From: Agrobacterium tumefaciens
GTDB lineage: Bacteria > Pseudomonadota > Alphaproteobacteria > Rhizobiales > Rhizobiaceae
Length of the DNA stretch: 64,000 bases
NCBI RefSeq assembly: GCF_009649785.1
Contig: NZ_WJOK01000013.1
Coordinates: 1-64,000 of the forward strand
Reading direction: 5' to 3'
Part shown: one piece after another, positions 55,001-63,857 of the stretch
Position numbering within the stretch: the stretch's first letter is position 1
Layout: the number at the start of each line of letters is the position of its first letter
The notes under the pieces: generated by a model
Database searches by the model: none
What the model saw: only the letters and a program-made list of their open reading frames with translations
Told to the model about the DNA's origin: nothing
Made by a program: the position numbers and the translations under genes

Positions 55001-55525
55001 TTCGAGCTTTACCAGCAGATGCTGGAAGAGGCCGTGGCCGAAGTGAAGGGTGACGAAGAGGTGCGCGACAGCGGCTGGTCGCCGCAAATCTCGGTCGGCA
55101 CCTCGGTCATGATTCCGGAAGATTATGTCCCCGATCTGCATCTGCGCATGGGTCTCTACCGCCGTCTCGGCGAGCTTGCGGATATAGGCGAGATCGACGG
55201 TTTCGGCGCAGAAATGATCGACCGTTTCGGCCCGCTGCCGAAGGAAGTGCAGCATCTCCTCAAGATCGTCTACATCAAGTCGCTCTGCCGCACGGCCAAT
55301 GTCGAGAAGGTGGATGCCGGGCCGAAAGGCGTGGTTGTGCAGTTCCGCAACAAGGAATTCCCCAATCCGGCAGCGCTTGTCGGTTACATCGGCAAGCAGG
55401 GATCGATGGCGAAGATCCGCCCGGACCACAGCCTGTTCCTGAACCGCGATCTGCCGACGCCGGAAAAGAGGCTGGCGGGTGCGGCGATGGTCATGACGCA
55501 ATTGGCGGAGCTGGCTCGGTCGTAG
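52028..55525 (+). CDS. mfd: Mfd, transcription-repair coupling factor
   Basis: An 1165-aa translocase that removes stalled RNA polymerase and recruits UvrA. N-terminal UvrB-like modules, the RNA-polymerase-interacting domain near 500-570 (HAEHGIGRF), then the RecG-like motor with GDVGFGKTE near 647 and DEEQH near 748, and the C-terminal TRCF domain. Only 3 bp separate it from sdhE, so they form one transcript. Confidence 0.98.
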   Translation: MIAGFDAKLVASADTPLTIGNVPSGMEALLLADMARAGTSVAYVMSDGQRVADLEQILGFVAPDIPVLTLPAWDCLPYDRVSPSADTSARRLAALAGLINHAKKPHPAIVLVTVNAMLQKMAPRDVIESLGFSAKPGNQIRMEDIAARLERNGFDRVATVREVGEFAVRGGILDVFVPGTEEPVRLDFFGDTLESIRTFDPASQRTIAQARSLDLNPMSEVTLTPDTIGRFRKNYLSLFGAATRDDALYQAVSEGRRYAGMEHWLPLFYEELETAFDYLSGFRIVTDHTAREAAKERSKLVLDYYEARRASGETKGSTQGAPYKPVSPGQIYLDGKSFEAALASVNAVRLTPFNEHDSEGRPVATLDAHVGPRWARPPTEGDSEERVNVFDLAVKHIAERRAKGWKVLITGWSEGSLDRLLQVLNEHGLEKIKPVTSLKEVEKLGKGEAASAVLSLEAGFETGTLAVIGEQDILGDRMVRRSKRRKRGADFIAEVAGLDEGSLVVHAEHGIGRFVGLQTIEAAGAPRACLELHYADDAKLFLPVENIDLLSRYGSDAAEATLDKLGGGAWQMRKAKLKKRLLDMADELIRIAAARLVRHAPALIAPDGLYDEFAARFPYDETEDQLNAIDAVRDDLGAGRPMDRLICGDVGFGKTEVALRAAFLAAMNGVQVAVVVPTTLLARQHFRTFSERFRGLPIRVQQASRLVGSKELALTKKEVADGKTDIVVGTHALLGAGISFANLGLLIIDEEQHFGVKHKERLKELKSDVHVLTLSATPIPRTLQLAMTGVRELSLITTPPVDRMAVRTFISPFDPLVIRETLMREHYRGGQSFYVCPRLADLADIHAFLQSDVPELKVAVAHGQMAAGELEDIMNAFYDGKYDVLLSTTIVESGLDVPTANTLIVHRADMFGLAQLYQLRGRVGRSKVRAFALFTLPVNKVLTTMAERRLKVLQSLDTLGAGFQLASHDLDIRGAGNLLGEEQSGHIKEVGFELYQQMLEEAVAEVKGDEEVRDSGWSPQISVGTSVMIPEDYVPDLHLRMGLYRRLGELADIGEIDGFGAEMIDRFGPLPKEVQHLLKIVYIKSLCRTANVEKVDAGPKGVVVQFRNKEFPNPAALVGYIGKQGSMAKIRPDHSLFLNRDLPTPEKRLAGAAMVMTQLAELARS

Positions 55526-55545
55526 ATTTAAGCCTTTGTGGGGGC

Positions 55546-55728
55546 GGTGGGTGGGGCTTACCCCCCGCTGCCCTGCGGGGCATCTCCCCCACAAGGAGGG
55601 AGATCGGCAAGACGCGCTGTCACCACTTCATTCTCTAACGTTGATATAGGCAAAACCTTGCCGCATATCGATCTCCCCACCTGTGTGGGAAATGCCCGGC
55701 AGGGCAGAGGGGGGTAAGCCACCCATCG
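55546..55728. repeat. RIME-like mosaic palindromic repeat
   Basis: Two arms of about 55-60 bp face each other around a 60-bp centre. Left arm: GGGTGGGGCTTACCCCCC..., CTGCCCTGC, GGGGCATCTCCCCCACA, GGGAGATCG. Right arm, read in reverse complement, shows the same blocks with about four in five bases equal. This is the architecture of the rhizobial intergenic mosaic element. It lies right after mfd. The rest of 55526-55898 holds only the leader of the next gene. Confidence 0.7.
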
Positions 55729-55898
55729 TCGGCTCATTTCCATCAGCCAATCCCTCGAAAACTCCACTCACTGCCTTCAGCGAAAATTACCGCGATGTAA
55801 CGAAACGGACATGTATCGGTAGTCTTCGCGGGCGTAATCTTTCCTTCATACCCGGTGCGGCGGATCGTAAAGCCGCCGGGTCTTGAAGGAGCAGGACG

Positions 55899-56243
55899 AT
55901 GTGGACCAACATCAACAGGTTTGCCACCGCTGGTCTGGTTGCTTTGACAATTGCGGGCACCACAATTGCCACCACCAGTCAGGCGGAAGCGCGCAATAAT
56001 TTCGGCCGCGGCCTTGCCGCCGGGATCGCAGGAACGATCATTGGCGGAGCGCTCATCGCCGGGGCAAGGCATCCCGGTTACGCTTATGGCCCCGCTTATT
56101 ATGCACCGGCCTATGGTCCACCCGTCTACGCCGCGCCAGCTTATGGACCGCCTGTTGTTTACCAGCCGGTTTATCCTCGCTGCCATGTGGCCTGGCGACA
56201 GAACGCCTGGGGCGACATGTATCGGGTCAGGGTTTGTGATTGA
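55899..56243 (+). CDS. small secreted protein with glycine zipper and Tyr/Pro repeats
   Basis: A 114-aa protein. Signal peptide with cleavage after AEA (residue 31), a glycine-zipper stretch (about 37-56) and repeats of AYGPP/VYAAPAYGPP (63-90). Two cysteines, C95 and C113, flank the C-terminal part and could form a disulfide. Similar proteins are common in rhizobia with unknown role. GGAGCAGG precedes the ATG; a terminator follows. Confidence 0.8.
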   Translation: MWTNINRFATAGLVALTIAGTTIATTSQAEARNNFGRGLAAGIAGTIIGGALIAGARHPGYAYGPAYYAPAYGPPVYAAPAYGPPVVYQPVYPRCHVAWRQNAWGDMYRVRVCD

Positions 56244-56255
56244 TCGAATGCCATG

Positions 56256-56290
56256 CCAGCGACGCAAACATGCGTCGCTGGTTCTCATGC
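56256..56290 (+). terminator. terminator after the secreted protein
   Basis: CCAGCGACGC (56256-56265) pairs perfectly with GCGTCGCTGG (56272-56281) across AAACAT, followed by TTCTCATGCATTTT. It lies between convergent genes; the T-tail on this strand is broken. Confidence 0.6.
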
Positions 56291-56300
56291 ATTTTCGACT

Positions 56301-57233
56301 TTAGCGCTCGTCTTCCGGCGTGATCCCGACAGCCACATTCTGGTCAGTTGCGGCGATGGAGGCGGGAAGCGGCACTTTTCGCTGCTTCTCGCGGATCAGC
56401 GTCAGCAGGCCGGAGCCGACGATCAGGGCGATGCCCATCAACATCCAGCCATCAATGCGGTCGCCGAAAATCAGGTAACCGAACAGAATCGCCCAGAGCA
56501 TCTGGCTATATTGCGTTGGGCCGATCATGGCGGCGGGCGCATATTGGGCAGCATACATGACAAGCACGTTGCCAAGCGCGCCGAGCAGGCCGTATCCCGC
56601 CAGCAGCAACCATTGTTCGCCGCCCGGCATGATGAAGGTCGGCACCATGGCGATGCCGCTAATGGTAAGACAGCCCAGTACGCCGGCCCCATACAGCGAG
56701 ACGTTCTTTTCCGATGGGCCCATGGCGCGGAAGATGACGATGCTGAGTGCGCCGCTGAAGCCACCGATGATGGCGCCGATATGGCCGATGCCGAGTTCAC
56801 GGAAACCCGGCCGCAGGATGACCAGCACCCCGAGGAAACCGATGATGACCGCAGACCAGCGGCGGATGCCCACCTGTTCCTTCAAAAACACCACCGACAT
56901 GATGGTGACGAAAGAAGGAAGAAGGAAGATCAACGCGAAGGCTTCGGCCATGGAAAGATGGGTGAAAGCGGTGACGCTGCCGACGGCACCCGTACCGGCG
57001 GCAAAAAATCGGATGATCCATAAAGGCCGGTTGGTCGTCTTCACCACATCCACCCAGCGATCATTGCGCTTGCGGATGAAGGGCAGGGCGATGAGGCCGA
57101 ACAGGGCGCCGAAGAAGGCCGATTCGATCGGCGAAATCTGGCCTTCAATGAGTTTAACGCTCGCGTCGCTCCAAGCGTAGGCAGCGAAGGCGGCAAAGGC
57201 AAGCAGAATGCCTTTCAGGGTCTGGTCGGACAC
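56301..57233 (-). CDS. EamA/DMT family exporter
   Basis: A 310-aa protein with about ten membrane helices in two EamA repeats (about 6-140 and 150-290). Drug/metabolite transporters of this type export amino acids or other metabolites, substrate not visible. It follows the FrnE gene on the same strand by about 50 bp. Confidence 0.9.
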   Translation of the reverse strand: MSDQTLKGILLAFAAFAAYAWSDASVKLIEGQISPIESAFFGALFGLIALPFIRKRNDRWVDVVKTTNRPLWIIRFFAAGTGAVGSVTAFTHLSMAEAFALIFLLPSFVTIMSVVFLKEQVGIRRWSAVIIGFLGVLVILRPGFRELGIGHIGAIIGGFSGALSIVIFRAMGPSEKNVSLYGAGVLGCLTISGIAMVPTFIMPGGEQWLLLAGYGLLGALGNVLVMYAAQYAPAAMIGPTQYSQMLWAILFGYLIFGDRIDGWMLMGIALIVGSGLLTLIREKQRKVPLPASIAATDQNVAVGITPEDER

Positions 57234-57284
57234 GGGAAAACACCAACAGTTTATCGATTACGGCAAGCTGCCGGTGTTCGACCG

Positions 57285-57953
57285 TCAGTTCATCGACTTA
57301 TGCTCGTCCGCCTTGATTTTTGCAATATCCCGCAGTGCAGCAATCAATACATCAGGCGTTTGTGCACCGCTGATGGCGTATTTCTGGTCAACGATAAAGA
57401 ACGGTACGCCGTAAACACCCATTTGCTGCGCCGCGTCAATTTCGGCAATCACCGTGTCCTTGTCCGCATCCGACGCCAGAAGCCGTGTTACCACCTTGGC
57501 GTCCATGCCCGCCTTTTCGGCGATATCGGTCAGCACGGCGTGATCGCCGATATTGCGGCCTTCCTCGAAATTCGCCTTGAACAAAGCGGTGACGATCCTC
57601 TCCTGAACGTCACGGCCTTCAGCATGGGCCCAGAGCGACAGGCGATGTGCGTCGAGCGTGTTCGGGCCAATCTTGATTGCATCGAAATCGTAGTGGATGC
57701 CGACCTGTTTTCCGAGTTCCACCAGCGAGGCATGGGCCTGCTCGAGACGCTCCTTGCCGAGCTTTTCCTCAAGCGCGGCCTTCTGGTCAACGCCTTCAGG
57801 CGGGTAATCCGGGTTGAGCCGGTAAGGTCGCCAGTTCACGTCGACGCTGATTTCGTCCTGCACCTCGGCAATGGCAAGATCGAGCCTTGCCTTGCCCAGA
57901 TAGCACCAGGGGCAGACCATATCCGATACGACGTCGATAACGATGCGTTCCAT
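57285..57953 (-). CDS. DsbA-family oxidoreductase, FrnE-like
   Basis: A 222-aa thioredoxin-fold protein without signal peptide. The active site is CPWC (residues 14-17), and the cis-Pro loop GVYGVPFFIV lies near 180. FrnE-like members are cytoplasmic and linked to oxidative stress. It lies between an EamA exporter and a peptide-binding protein on the same strand, about 40 bp from the latter. Confidence 0.92.
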   Translation of the reverse strand: MERIVIDVVSDMVCPWCYLGKARLDLAIAEVQDEISVDVNWRPYRLNPDYPPEGVDQKAALEEKLGKERLEQAHASLVELGKQVGIHYDFDAIKIGPNTLDAHRLSLWAHAEGRDVQERIVTALFKANFEEGRNIGDHAVLTDIAEKAGMDAKVVTRLLASDADKDTVIAEIDAAQQMGVYGVPFFIVDQKYAISGAQTPDVLIAALRDIAKIKADEHKSMN

Positions 57954-57992
57954 GGCTTTATCTTCCGTTGTCTTGGACCGAGCAGGGGCGGG

Positions 57993-59840
57993 TTATTGCG
58001 CCCTCGCATCCCACCAGGTCTGTTTCTGATTGCCTGATATCGGGGTCATATCCGGGCGGTCGATATATTTCCAGCGGGCTATCCATTGCGCGCCGATGTA
58101 GTAGAGCGGAATGACATAGTGGCCGGCGACGAGAAGACGATCATAACCACGCACTGCCGCCTGAAAATCCTCCGTGGATCGGGCCTGCAACAGGGCCTCG
58201 ATCATGCGGTCGATGTCGGGGCTGGCCGCACCCGCATAGTTGAAGCTGCCCTGCGCATCCCGCGACAATGAACTCCAGCGGTTGAGCTGCTCGGCGCCCG
58301 GCGAGAGCGATGAGGGCAGGGACCGGATGATCATGTCGTAATCGAAGCTGTTGGAGCGTGCCTGATATTGGCCATCGTCAACGGAGCGGATGCCCATGGC
58401 GACGCCGATCAGGTTCAGCGAACGCTGATAGGCAAGCGCTATGCGTTCCTGCGCCGGGTTCTGCGTCATGATTTCGAATGCGAGCTGGCGGCCATTGGCA
58501 TCGGACATCCTGCCGTTCTTGATGCTGTATCCGGCCTCTTTCAGCTTATCGACGGCGAGCTTCAGGACCTTGCGGTCCGCGCCGGTTCCGTCGGTGGTGG
58601 GCATGGCGTAGGTTCCCGCCAGAAGTTCCGGCGGCATGCTCTTGGCCGCATCGCCAAGCAGCGCAAGTTCGCGCTCATCTGCGGCATTGCCATAGGCACC
58701 GAGCGCGGAGTTCTGCCAGTAGCTTTGCGTACGCTTGAAGGCGCCGCCGAGAATGTTCTTGTTCATCCACTCGAAATCGAGTGCATAGGACAGGCCCTCG
58801 CGCACCTTTTCGTCAGCAAAGACCGCGCGGCGGGTATTGAAGACAAGGCCGAACATGCCCGATGGCAGACGTGGCTGGAACACATCCTTGACGATATCTC
58901 CGCGATGAACGGCGGGGAAGTTGTAGGCCTGGCCCCAATGGGACGTATCGGAGGTGCCGTTGATGGCGTCGCCTTCGGGATAGATGTCGATATCGCCTTT
59001 CTTGAAGGCCTCGAACATGGTGGTGACCTGAAGGAAATAGGTGATGCTGATCTCGTCGTAATTCTCGAAGCCGACCTTGCTCGGGATATCCTTGCCCCAA
59101 TAGTCCGGGTTTCGCTCCCAGATGATTCGTTCACCCGGCCGCAATGTCTTGATTCGGTATGGACCCGAGCCGACGACAGCGCCGAGGCCCGCCTGTTCGA
59201 ATTTTTCCGGATCGATCGCGTGTTTAGGCAAAATGGGGGTGGAAGAGGCGAGAATGAGCGGCGTTTCGCGGTTCGCCTTGTCGTTGAAGGTGAAGCGGAC
59301 GCCGTGTTCGCCGATCTTTTCCAGCTTCGCCACGCCGTCTAGACGGCTGTTGAACGGCGGACGGCCTTTTTCCTTCAGGAGATTGAATGTGAAGATAACA
59401 TCGTCAGGCGTCACCGGCTCGCCATCCGACCACTTGGCCTTGGGATTGATGTTGAACTGGGTGAAGGTGCGTTCCTCGTCCCACTCCACGGTTTCCGCAA
59501 GCAGGCCGTAAAGGCTGAAAGGCTCGTCGCTCGAGCGCTGCATCAGCGGCTCGTAAAGGAGATTGCCGAATTCAGGGTCCCAGACGCCGCGCGCCGTGGT
59601 GCGCATTCCCTTGAGAACAAAGGGGTTGAGGCTGTCGAAGGTGCCGACGACACCGTATGATATGCGACCACCTTTTTTCACGTCCGGATTGACATAAGGG
59701 AAGTGCCGGAAGTCGGCGGGAAGTGCCGGCGTGCCGTGCATGGAAATGGCGTGAAGCGGCTGCGCCACGGCAATTTCCGGAGAAAGCAGGGCCGTTCCCC
59801 AAAGAAACAATGCGGGGATGAGGGCCGCAAGCTTGCGCAT
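57993..59840 (-). CDS. periplasmic oligopeptide-binding protein (SBP family 5, YejA-like)
   Basis: A 615-aa binding protein with a signal peptide (cleavage after AVA near residue 26). The FPYVNPDVKKGGRIS start and the NPFVLKG segment place it with YejA-like family 5 proteins, which serve importers of peptides or microcin C-type compounds. ATG at 59840 has AGGA at about 8 nt; the frame to 59936 is not used. No permease or ATPase genes are adjacent, so it must work with components coded elsewhere. Confidence 0.9.
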   Translation of the reverse strand: MRKLAALIPALFLWGTALLSPEIAVAQPLHAISMHGTPALPADFRHFPYVNPDVKKGGRISYGVVGTFDSLNPFVLKGMRTTARGVWDPEFGNLLYEPLMQRSSDEPFSLYGLLAETVEWDEERTFTQFNINPKAKWSDGEPVTPDDVIFTFNLLKEKGRPPFNSRLDGVAKLEKIGEHGVRFTFNDKANRETPLILASSTPILPKHAIDPEKFEQAGLGAVVGSGPYRIKTLRPGERIIWERNPDYWGKDIPSKVGFENYDEISITYFLQVTTMFEAFKKGDIDIYPEGDAINGTSDTSHWGQAYNFPAVHRGDIVKDVFQPRLPSGMFGLVFNTRRAVFADEKVREGLSYALDFEWMNKNILGGAFKRTQSYWQNSALGAYGNAADERELALLGDAAKSMPPELLAGTYAMPTTDGTGADRKVLKLAVDKLKEAGYSIKNGRMSDANGRQLAFEIMTQNPAQERIALAYQRSLNLIGVAMGIRSVDDGQYQARSNSFDYDMIIRSLPSSLSPGAEQLNRWSSLSRDAQGSFNYAGAASPDIDRMIEALLQARSTEDFQAAVRGYDRLLVAGHYVIPLYYIGAQWIARWKYIDRPDMTPISGNQKQTWWDARAQ

Positions 59841-60162
59841 GTCACTATCCTGTCTCAACTGTCGGTCCGTTTTGTCGTCGTGGTCGGTTATCGTCATGAT
59901 TGGTTTTTTGTTATGATTCTGGCGAATATGTAGCACAAGCCCATGGCTGGACCCATGCGAGGGCGGGAAATCTTGGGTTGCCTCAAGAAAAAGTTAAAGA
60001 AGTGCTGGATATCGCCGCGAACGGCATGTAACAGGGTGGCCGGAAGAGACGGGTCACGCATTTGCCTCATTTAAACGACAGTTGAACGGGCAGAAGGATA
60101 CCGCCATCGGCGAGCAGGACCCGCGGTTCTGTTCTGGCAGACATTCAGGAGACGGAACTCTT
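59841..60162. other. divergent promoter region without a gene
   Basis: About 320 bp between the divergent binding-protein and IalB genes. It should hold both promoters. On the minus strand TTGTGC with CATAAC 17 bp further on (near 59905-59935) is a possible promoter for the binding protein. I see no further gene or repeat. Confidence 0.4.
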
Positions 60163-60816
60163 ATGATGCAAAAGGCAAACACATTCACCCGGACAGCTCT
60201 GTCCGCTCTCGTTCTTTCCCTGGGCGCGGTTTCCGCTCCGGCCATCTCGCAGGCACAGGATGCTCCCGCCAATCAGGGCGCTGGCGCTCCGCCGCTCGGC
60301 TGGTTCAAGACCTGCTCGAAGCAGGAAGACAACGATGTCTGCGTCGTGCAGAACGTGGTTCTTGCCCAGAACGGCCAGATGATCACTGCCGTCGGCCTCA
60401 TCACTGTCGAGGGCAAGGTCAACCGCAAGCTGCTCCAGGTTTCCGTTCCGACCGCGCGCCTCATTCCCCCGGGTGTGATGATGCAGATCGACGGTGGCAA
60501 GGGTCAGAAGCTCGATTACGCTGTTTGCCTTCCCGACAAGTGCACGGCCGAAGTTCCGCTGACGGACGCCATGATTGCGTCGCTGAAAAAGGGCAACGAG
60601 ATCGTCTTCACCTCGATCAACTTCCGCCGCGCGCCGAACCCCATCAAGATCGCGCTTACCGGCTTTACCGGCGCTTATGACGGCGCGGCTATCACCCAGT
60701 CGCAGCTCGCAGAAAGCCAGCGCAGCCTTCAGGAAGGCATGCAGAAAAAGGCTGAAGAGGCTCGCAAGAAGCTGGAAGCTGCTCAGGACGCCGCAAAGGG
60801 CGCGCCGAAGCCCTGA
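60163..60816 (+). CDS. invasion-associated locus B (IalB) family protein
   Basis: A 217-aa periplasmic protein. Signal peptide with cleavage after about residue 31 (AISQA), then the IalB domain with the FKTCSKQEDNDVC and YAVCLPDKC segments, four cysteines likely forming two disulfides. A charged, helical Ala/Lys/Glu-rich tail ends it. The family is named from Bartonella invasion but is widespread in Rhizobiales. ATG at 60163 is chosen since upstream codons are not signal-like. A strong terminator follows. Confidence 0.9.
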   Translation: MMQKANTFTRTALSALVLSLGAVSAPAISQAQDAPANQGAGAPPLGWFKTCSKQEDNDVCVVQNVVLAQNGQMITAVGLITVEGKVNRKLLQVSVPTARLIPPGVMMQIDGGKGQKLDYAVCLPDKCTAEVPLTDAMIASLKKGNEIVFTSINFRRAPNPIKIALTGFTGAYDGAAITQSQLAESQRSLQEGMQKKAEEARKKLEAAQDAAKGAPKP

Positions 60817-60834
60817 TCTCTTTACGAGAACACG

Positions 60835-60868
60835 AAAAAACCGGCCTGTTTTCAGGCCGGTTTTTTTT
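60835..60868. terminator. strong bidirectional terminator after the IalB gene
   Basis: AAAAAACCGGCCTG (60835-60848) pairs with CAGGCCGGTTTTTT across TTTT, with T-runs on both strands, between the convergent IalB and hspQ genes. Confidence 0.95.
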
Positions 60869-60944
60869 ATGCGCGGTTTTGATCCGACGTATTTTCAGTC
60901 AAAGCGCACAGCGCCCTTATGACTGTTGTCAAATCGGGCGTGCG

Positions 60945-61274
60945 CTAATGCGCGAGCGACATCTTCGGCCGCCACTCGCCGTTGGGCGCCTTGTCGAACA
61001 TCCGCTCGATATTGCGGTTGCGGAGCGGCGCCTCGTTTTCATCGTGGACGAGGTTCTGTTCGGAAACGTAAGCGACATATTCCGTCTCATCGTTTTCCGC
61101 CAGAAGATGGTAGAAGGGCTGGTCGCGCTCCGGGCGAATATCGGCGGGGATGGCGTTCCACCACTCTTCCGTATTGGCATATTCCGGATCCACGTCAATC
61201 ACCACACCGCGGAACGGAAACACCTTGTGGCGGACGATCTCGCCAAGCGTAAATTTTGCGTCTCTTTGTTTCAT
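60945..61274 (-). CDS. hspQ: HspQ heat shock protein (hemimethylated DNA-binding, YccV-like)
   Basis: A 109-aa HspQ/YccV protein. The FTLGEIVRHKVFPFRGVVIDVDPEY start and the QPFYHLL, YVSEQNL segments are diagnostic. It tunes proteolysis as a Lon substrate/effector and affects DnaA levels in E. coli. ATG at 61274 fits AAGGAAG upstream; the frame is open to 61295. Confidence 0.95.
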   Translation of the reverse strand: MKQRDAKFTLGEIVRHKVFPFRGVVIDVDPEYANTEEWWNAIPADIRPERDQPFYHLLAENDETEYVAYVSEQNLVHDENEAPLRNRNIERMFDKAPNGEWRPKMSLAH

Positions 61275-61363
61275 GGTATGAACTTCCTTTCCCACTAATA
61301 GTTGGGTGCGGATTGGGAAATATCAAGGGCTAGCGGTATCCGGCCCTTTTTCCCGTGATGCTC

Positions 61364-62299
61364 TTAAGCGACCCTGCGGCCGATCGGTGCGGTGGCGATG
61401 ACGACGCCGCCGGTAACCAGCACGATGCCGATGGCGTGATATGTTTCAAACGTTTCACCAAGAAAAAGCGTGGCCATGACAATCGAGACGGGTGGCATCA
61501 TGTAAAGCGTGATGCCTGCCGTGGCGGGGCCGAAAACGCGGACCGTATGGGTGAAGCAATAAAAGGCAAGCAGTGAGGCGAACAGGATGATGCCGCCGAT
61601 CTTGGCCCAGGCGATGGCCGTGGCCGGCAGCAAGCCACCATGCGCCAGTTCGACCGCTGCCGGCGGGAGCAGGACCAGCGCGCCGGAGAAGGCGATGAGG
61701 CCGAAAAGGCTGAACGAGGCCATCTGCCGCGCCGCGGGATCGCGCAATAGCAGCGAATAGACCGCAAAGGCAATCGCTGCCGTCAGAATGGCAAAATCGC
61801 CAATGTTGAATTTCATCTGCCAGAGAGCGGACATATCGCCCTTGAGCACGATGGCCGCCACGCCCGCAAAAGCGATGATCATGCCCGCCACTTCGAGCCT
61901 GCGGATCGGGCGGCCCTGAAAGATGCGCTGGAACAGGATGATGAATAGCGACGAAGTCGTATAGATCAACGTACCGTTGGCAGCCGTCGTCATTGTGAGG
62001 CCCCAATAGACCACGCCACCGCAGACGCCCATGCCGAGAATGCCAAGAACGAGCCAGAGCAGCGTTTTCTGGCGCACGAAGGCGAGGCAGTTCCGCCAGT
62101 CGGCGATCATGAACGGAGCGATGATGAGGCTCGATCCGATCCAGCGAATGAAGGCGGCAATGAAGGGCGAGACCTCGCCGATGACGCCGCGGCCGAAAAT
62201 GATGTTGCTGGAGAAAAAGAACGGTACCGCCAGAAAGATGAGCCAGTCCGTGAGGCGCGTTTGCTGAGAGGCTGGCTTGATCGACATTGTTCGCGACAT
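61364..62299 (-). CDS. EamA/DMT family exporter, second copy
   Basis: A 311-aa protein with about ten helices in two EamA repeats (about 18-145 and 160-300). It differs clearly from the exporter at 56301, so it is not a recent duplicate. Substrate unknown. Start could be 62299 or the ATG at 62287. It lies downstream of the glnA terminator. Confidence 0.88.
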   Translation of the reverse strand: MSRTMSIKPASQQTRLTDWLIFLAVPFFFSSNIIFGRGVIGEVSPFIAAFIRWIGSSLIIAPFMIADWRNCLAFVRQKTLLWLVLGILGMGVCGGVVYWGLTMTTAANGTLIYTTSSLFIILFQRIFQGRPIRRLEVAGMIIAFAGVAAIVLKGDMSALWQMKFNIGDFAILTAAIAFAVYSLLLRDPAARQMASFSLFGLIAFSGALVLLPPAAVELAHGGLLPATAIAWAKIGGIILFASLLAFYCFTHTVRVFGPATAGITLYMMPPVSIVMATLFLGETFETYHAIGIVLVTGGVVIATAPIGRRVA

Positions 62300-62310
62300 G
62301 GCTGGGCATC

Positions 62311-62345
62311 AAAAGAAAACGGCGGCTTTCCAGGGGAAAACCGCC
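62311..62345 (-). terminator. terminator of glnA
   Basis: On the minus strand GGCGGTTTTCC pairs with GGAAAGCCGCC (62345-62321, one G-T pair) and runs into GTTTTCTTTTG. It closes the glnBA transcript. Confidence 0.85.
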
Positions 62346-62385
62346 GAGCGGGAAGGGACGCCTCTAAAGGCGTCCCAAATGCCGG

Positions 62386-63795
62386 TCAGGCAGAGTAGTA
62401 CATGTCGAATTCGACCGGATGCGGGGTCATTTCGAAGCGCATGACTTCCTGCATTTTCAGCTCGATGAACGAGTCGATCTGGTCGTCGTCGAACACGCCG
62501 CCGGCGGTCAGGAACTTGCGATCCTTGTCGAGGCTTTCCAGCGCTTCGCGCAGCGAGCCGCAGACGGTCGGGATCTTTTTCAGTTCCTTGGCAGGAAGGT
62601 CGTAAAGGTCCTTGTCCATCGGCTTGCCGGGATGGATCTTGTTCTTGATGCCGTCGAGGCCGGCCATCAGCATGGCTGCAAAACCGAGATAGGGGTTCTG
62701 GGTCGGGTCCGGGAAGCGGACTTCGACGCGCTTCGCCTTCGGGTTGGAGCCGAAGGGAATACGGCACGATGCGGAGCGGTTGCGGGCGGAATAGGCCAGC
62801 AGAACAGGAGCTTCATAACCCGGTACCAGACGCTTGTAGGAGTTGGTGGTGGGGTTGGTAAAGGCGTTGATGGCCTTGGCATGCTTGATGATGCCGCCGA
62901 TGTAGTACAGGCAGTTTTCAGACAGGCCGGCATATTCGTCGCCAGCAAAGGTCGGCTTGCCGCCCTTCCAGATCGACTGGTGCACGTGCATGCCCGAGCC
63001 GTTGTCGCCGAAGATCGGCTTCGGCATGAAGGTTGCCGTCTTGCCATAGGCATTGGCGACCTGGTGCACGACGTACTTGTAGATCTGCATCTTGTCGGCG
63101 CTGGATACCATGGTGTCGAACTTCACACCCAGCTCGTGCTGCGCGGAGGCGACTTCGTGGTGGTGCTTTTCGACGACGACGCCCATTTCAGCGAGAACCG
63201 TCAGCATTTCGGAACGCATGTCCTGCAGGCTGTCGATCGGGGGAACCGGGAAGTAACCGCCCTTGACGCGCGGACGGTGGCCGAGGTTACCGGTTTCGTA
63301 ATCCGTGTCGTCGTTGGACGGCAGTTCCGACGAGTCCAGCTTGAAGCCGGTGTTGTAAGGGTCTGCCTTGTACTTCACGTCGTCAAAGACGAAGAATTCC
63401 GGCTCGGGGCCAACGAAGATGGTGTCGCCGATACCGGAGGCCTTGAGGTAGGCTTCGGCCTTCTTGGCGGTGCCGCGCGGGTCGCGGTTATAGGCTTCGC
63501 CGGAAACCGGGTCGAGAATGTCGCAAAGGATGACGAGGGTCGACTGGGCGAAGAACGGATCGGTATGGGCAGTTGCCGGATCGGGCATCAGCACCATGTC
63601 GGATTCGTTGATGGCCTTCCAGCCGGCGATCGAGGAGCCGTCGAACATGACGCCATCGGCGAACATGTCTTCGTCTACGCAGACAACATCCATGGTGACA
63701 TGCTGCAGCTTGCCCTTGGGGTCGGTAAAGCGCAGGTCCACGAACTTGATGTCGTTATCCTTGATCTGCTTCAAGATATCGTTTGCGGTCGTCAT
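62386..63795 (-). CDS. glnA: glutamine synthetase type I
   Basis: A 469-aa type I glutamine synthetase of normal length, making glutamine from glutamate and ammonia. The adenylylation tyrosine is Y398 in KDLYDLP, so control by GlnE is retained. [19 protein letters not shown] holds active-site residues, and the C-terminus ends [20 protein letters not shown] precedes the ATG. It lies 74 bp after glnB, with a terminator-like hairpin in the gap. Confidence 0.98.
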   Translation of the reverse strand: MTTANDILKQIKDNDIKFVDLRFTDPKGKLQHVTMDVVCVDEDMFADGVMFDGSSIAGWKAINESDMVLMPDPATAHTDPFFAQSTLVILCDILDPVSGEAYNRDPRGTAKKAEAYLKASGIGDTIFVGPEPEFFVFDDVKYKADPYNTGFKLDSSELPSNDDTDYETGNLGHRPRVKGGYFPVPPIDSLQDMRSEMLTVLAEMGVVVEKHHHEVASAQHELGVKFDTMVSSADKMQIYKYVVHQVANAYGKTATFMPKPIFGDNGSGMHVHQSIWKGGKPTFAGDEYAGLSENCLYYIGGIIKHAKAINAFTNPTTNSYKRLVPGYEAPVLLAYSARNRSASCRIPFGSNPKAKRVEVRFPDPTQNPYLGFAAMLMAGLDGIKNKIHPGKPMDKDLYDLPAKELKKIPTVCGSLREALESLDKDRKFLTAGGVFDDDQIDSFIELKMQEVMRFEMTPHPVEFDMYYSA

Positions 63796-63829
63796 TTAAA
63801 CGTTTTCCTTGAGTGTGGTGGTGACGAGG

Positions 63830-63857
63830 TGAAAAACCTGAGCCTCCCCGGCTCAGG
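63830..63857 (-). terminator. terminator-like hairpin between glnB and glnA
   Basis: CCTGAGCC (63837-63844) and GGCTCAGG (63850-63857) form a perfect 8-bp stem. Read on the minus strand it runs into TTTTTC (63836-63831), so it meets the rules for an intrinsic terminator lying inside the glnBA operon. Confidence 0.6.

Noticed and set aside
53651..55594. 647-codon minus-strand frame
   Set aside because: Mirror frame of the mfd motor domain, and it runs into the repeat element.
61275..61363. RpoH-type heat-shock promoter for hspQ
   Set aside because: A CTTGAT is present on the minus strand, but the spacing to a CTATTA box (20 bp) is too long for the alphaproteobacterial consensus.
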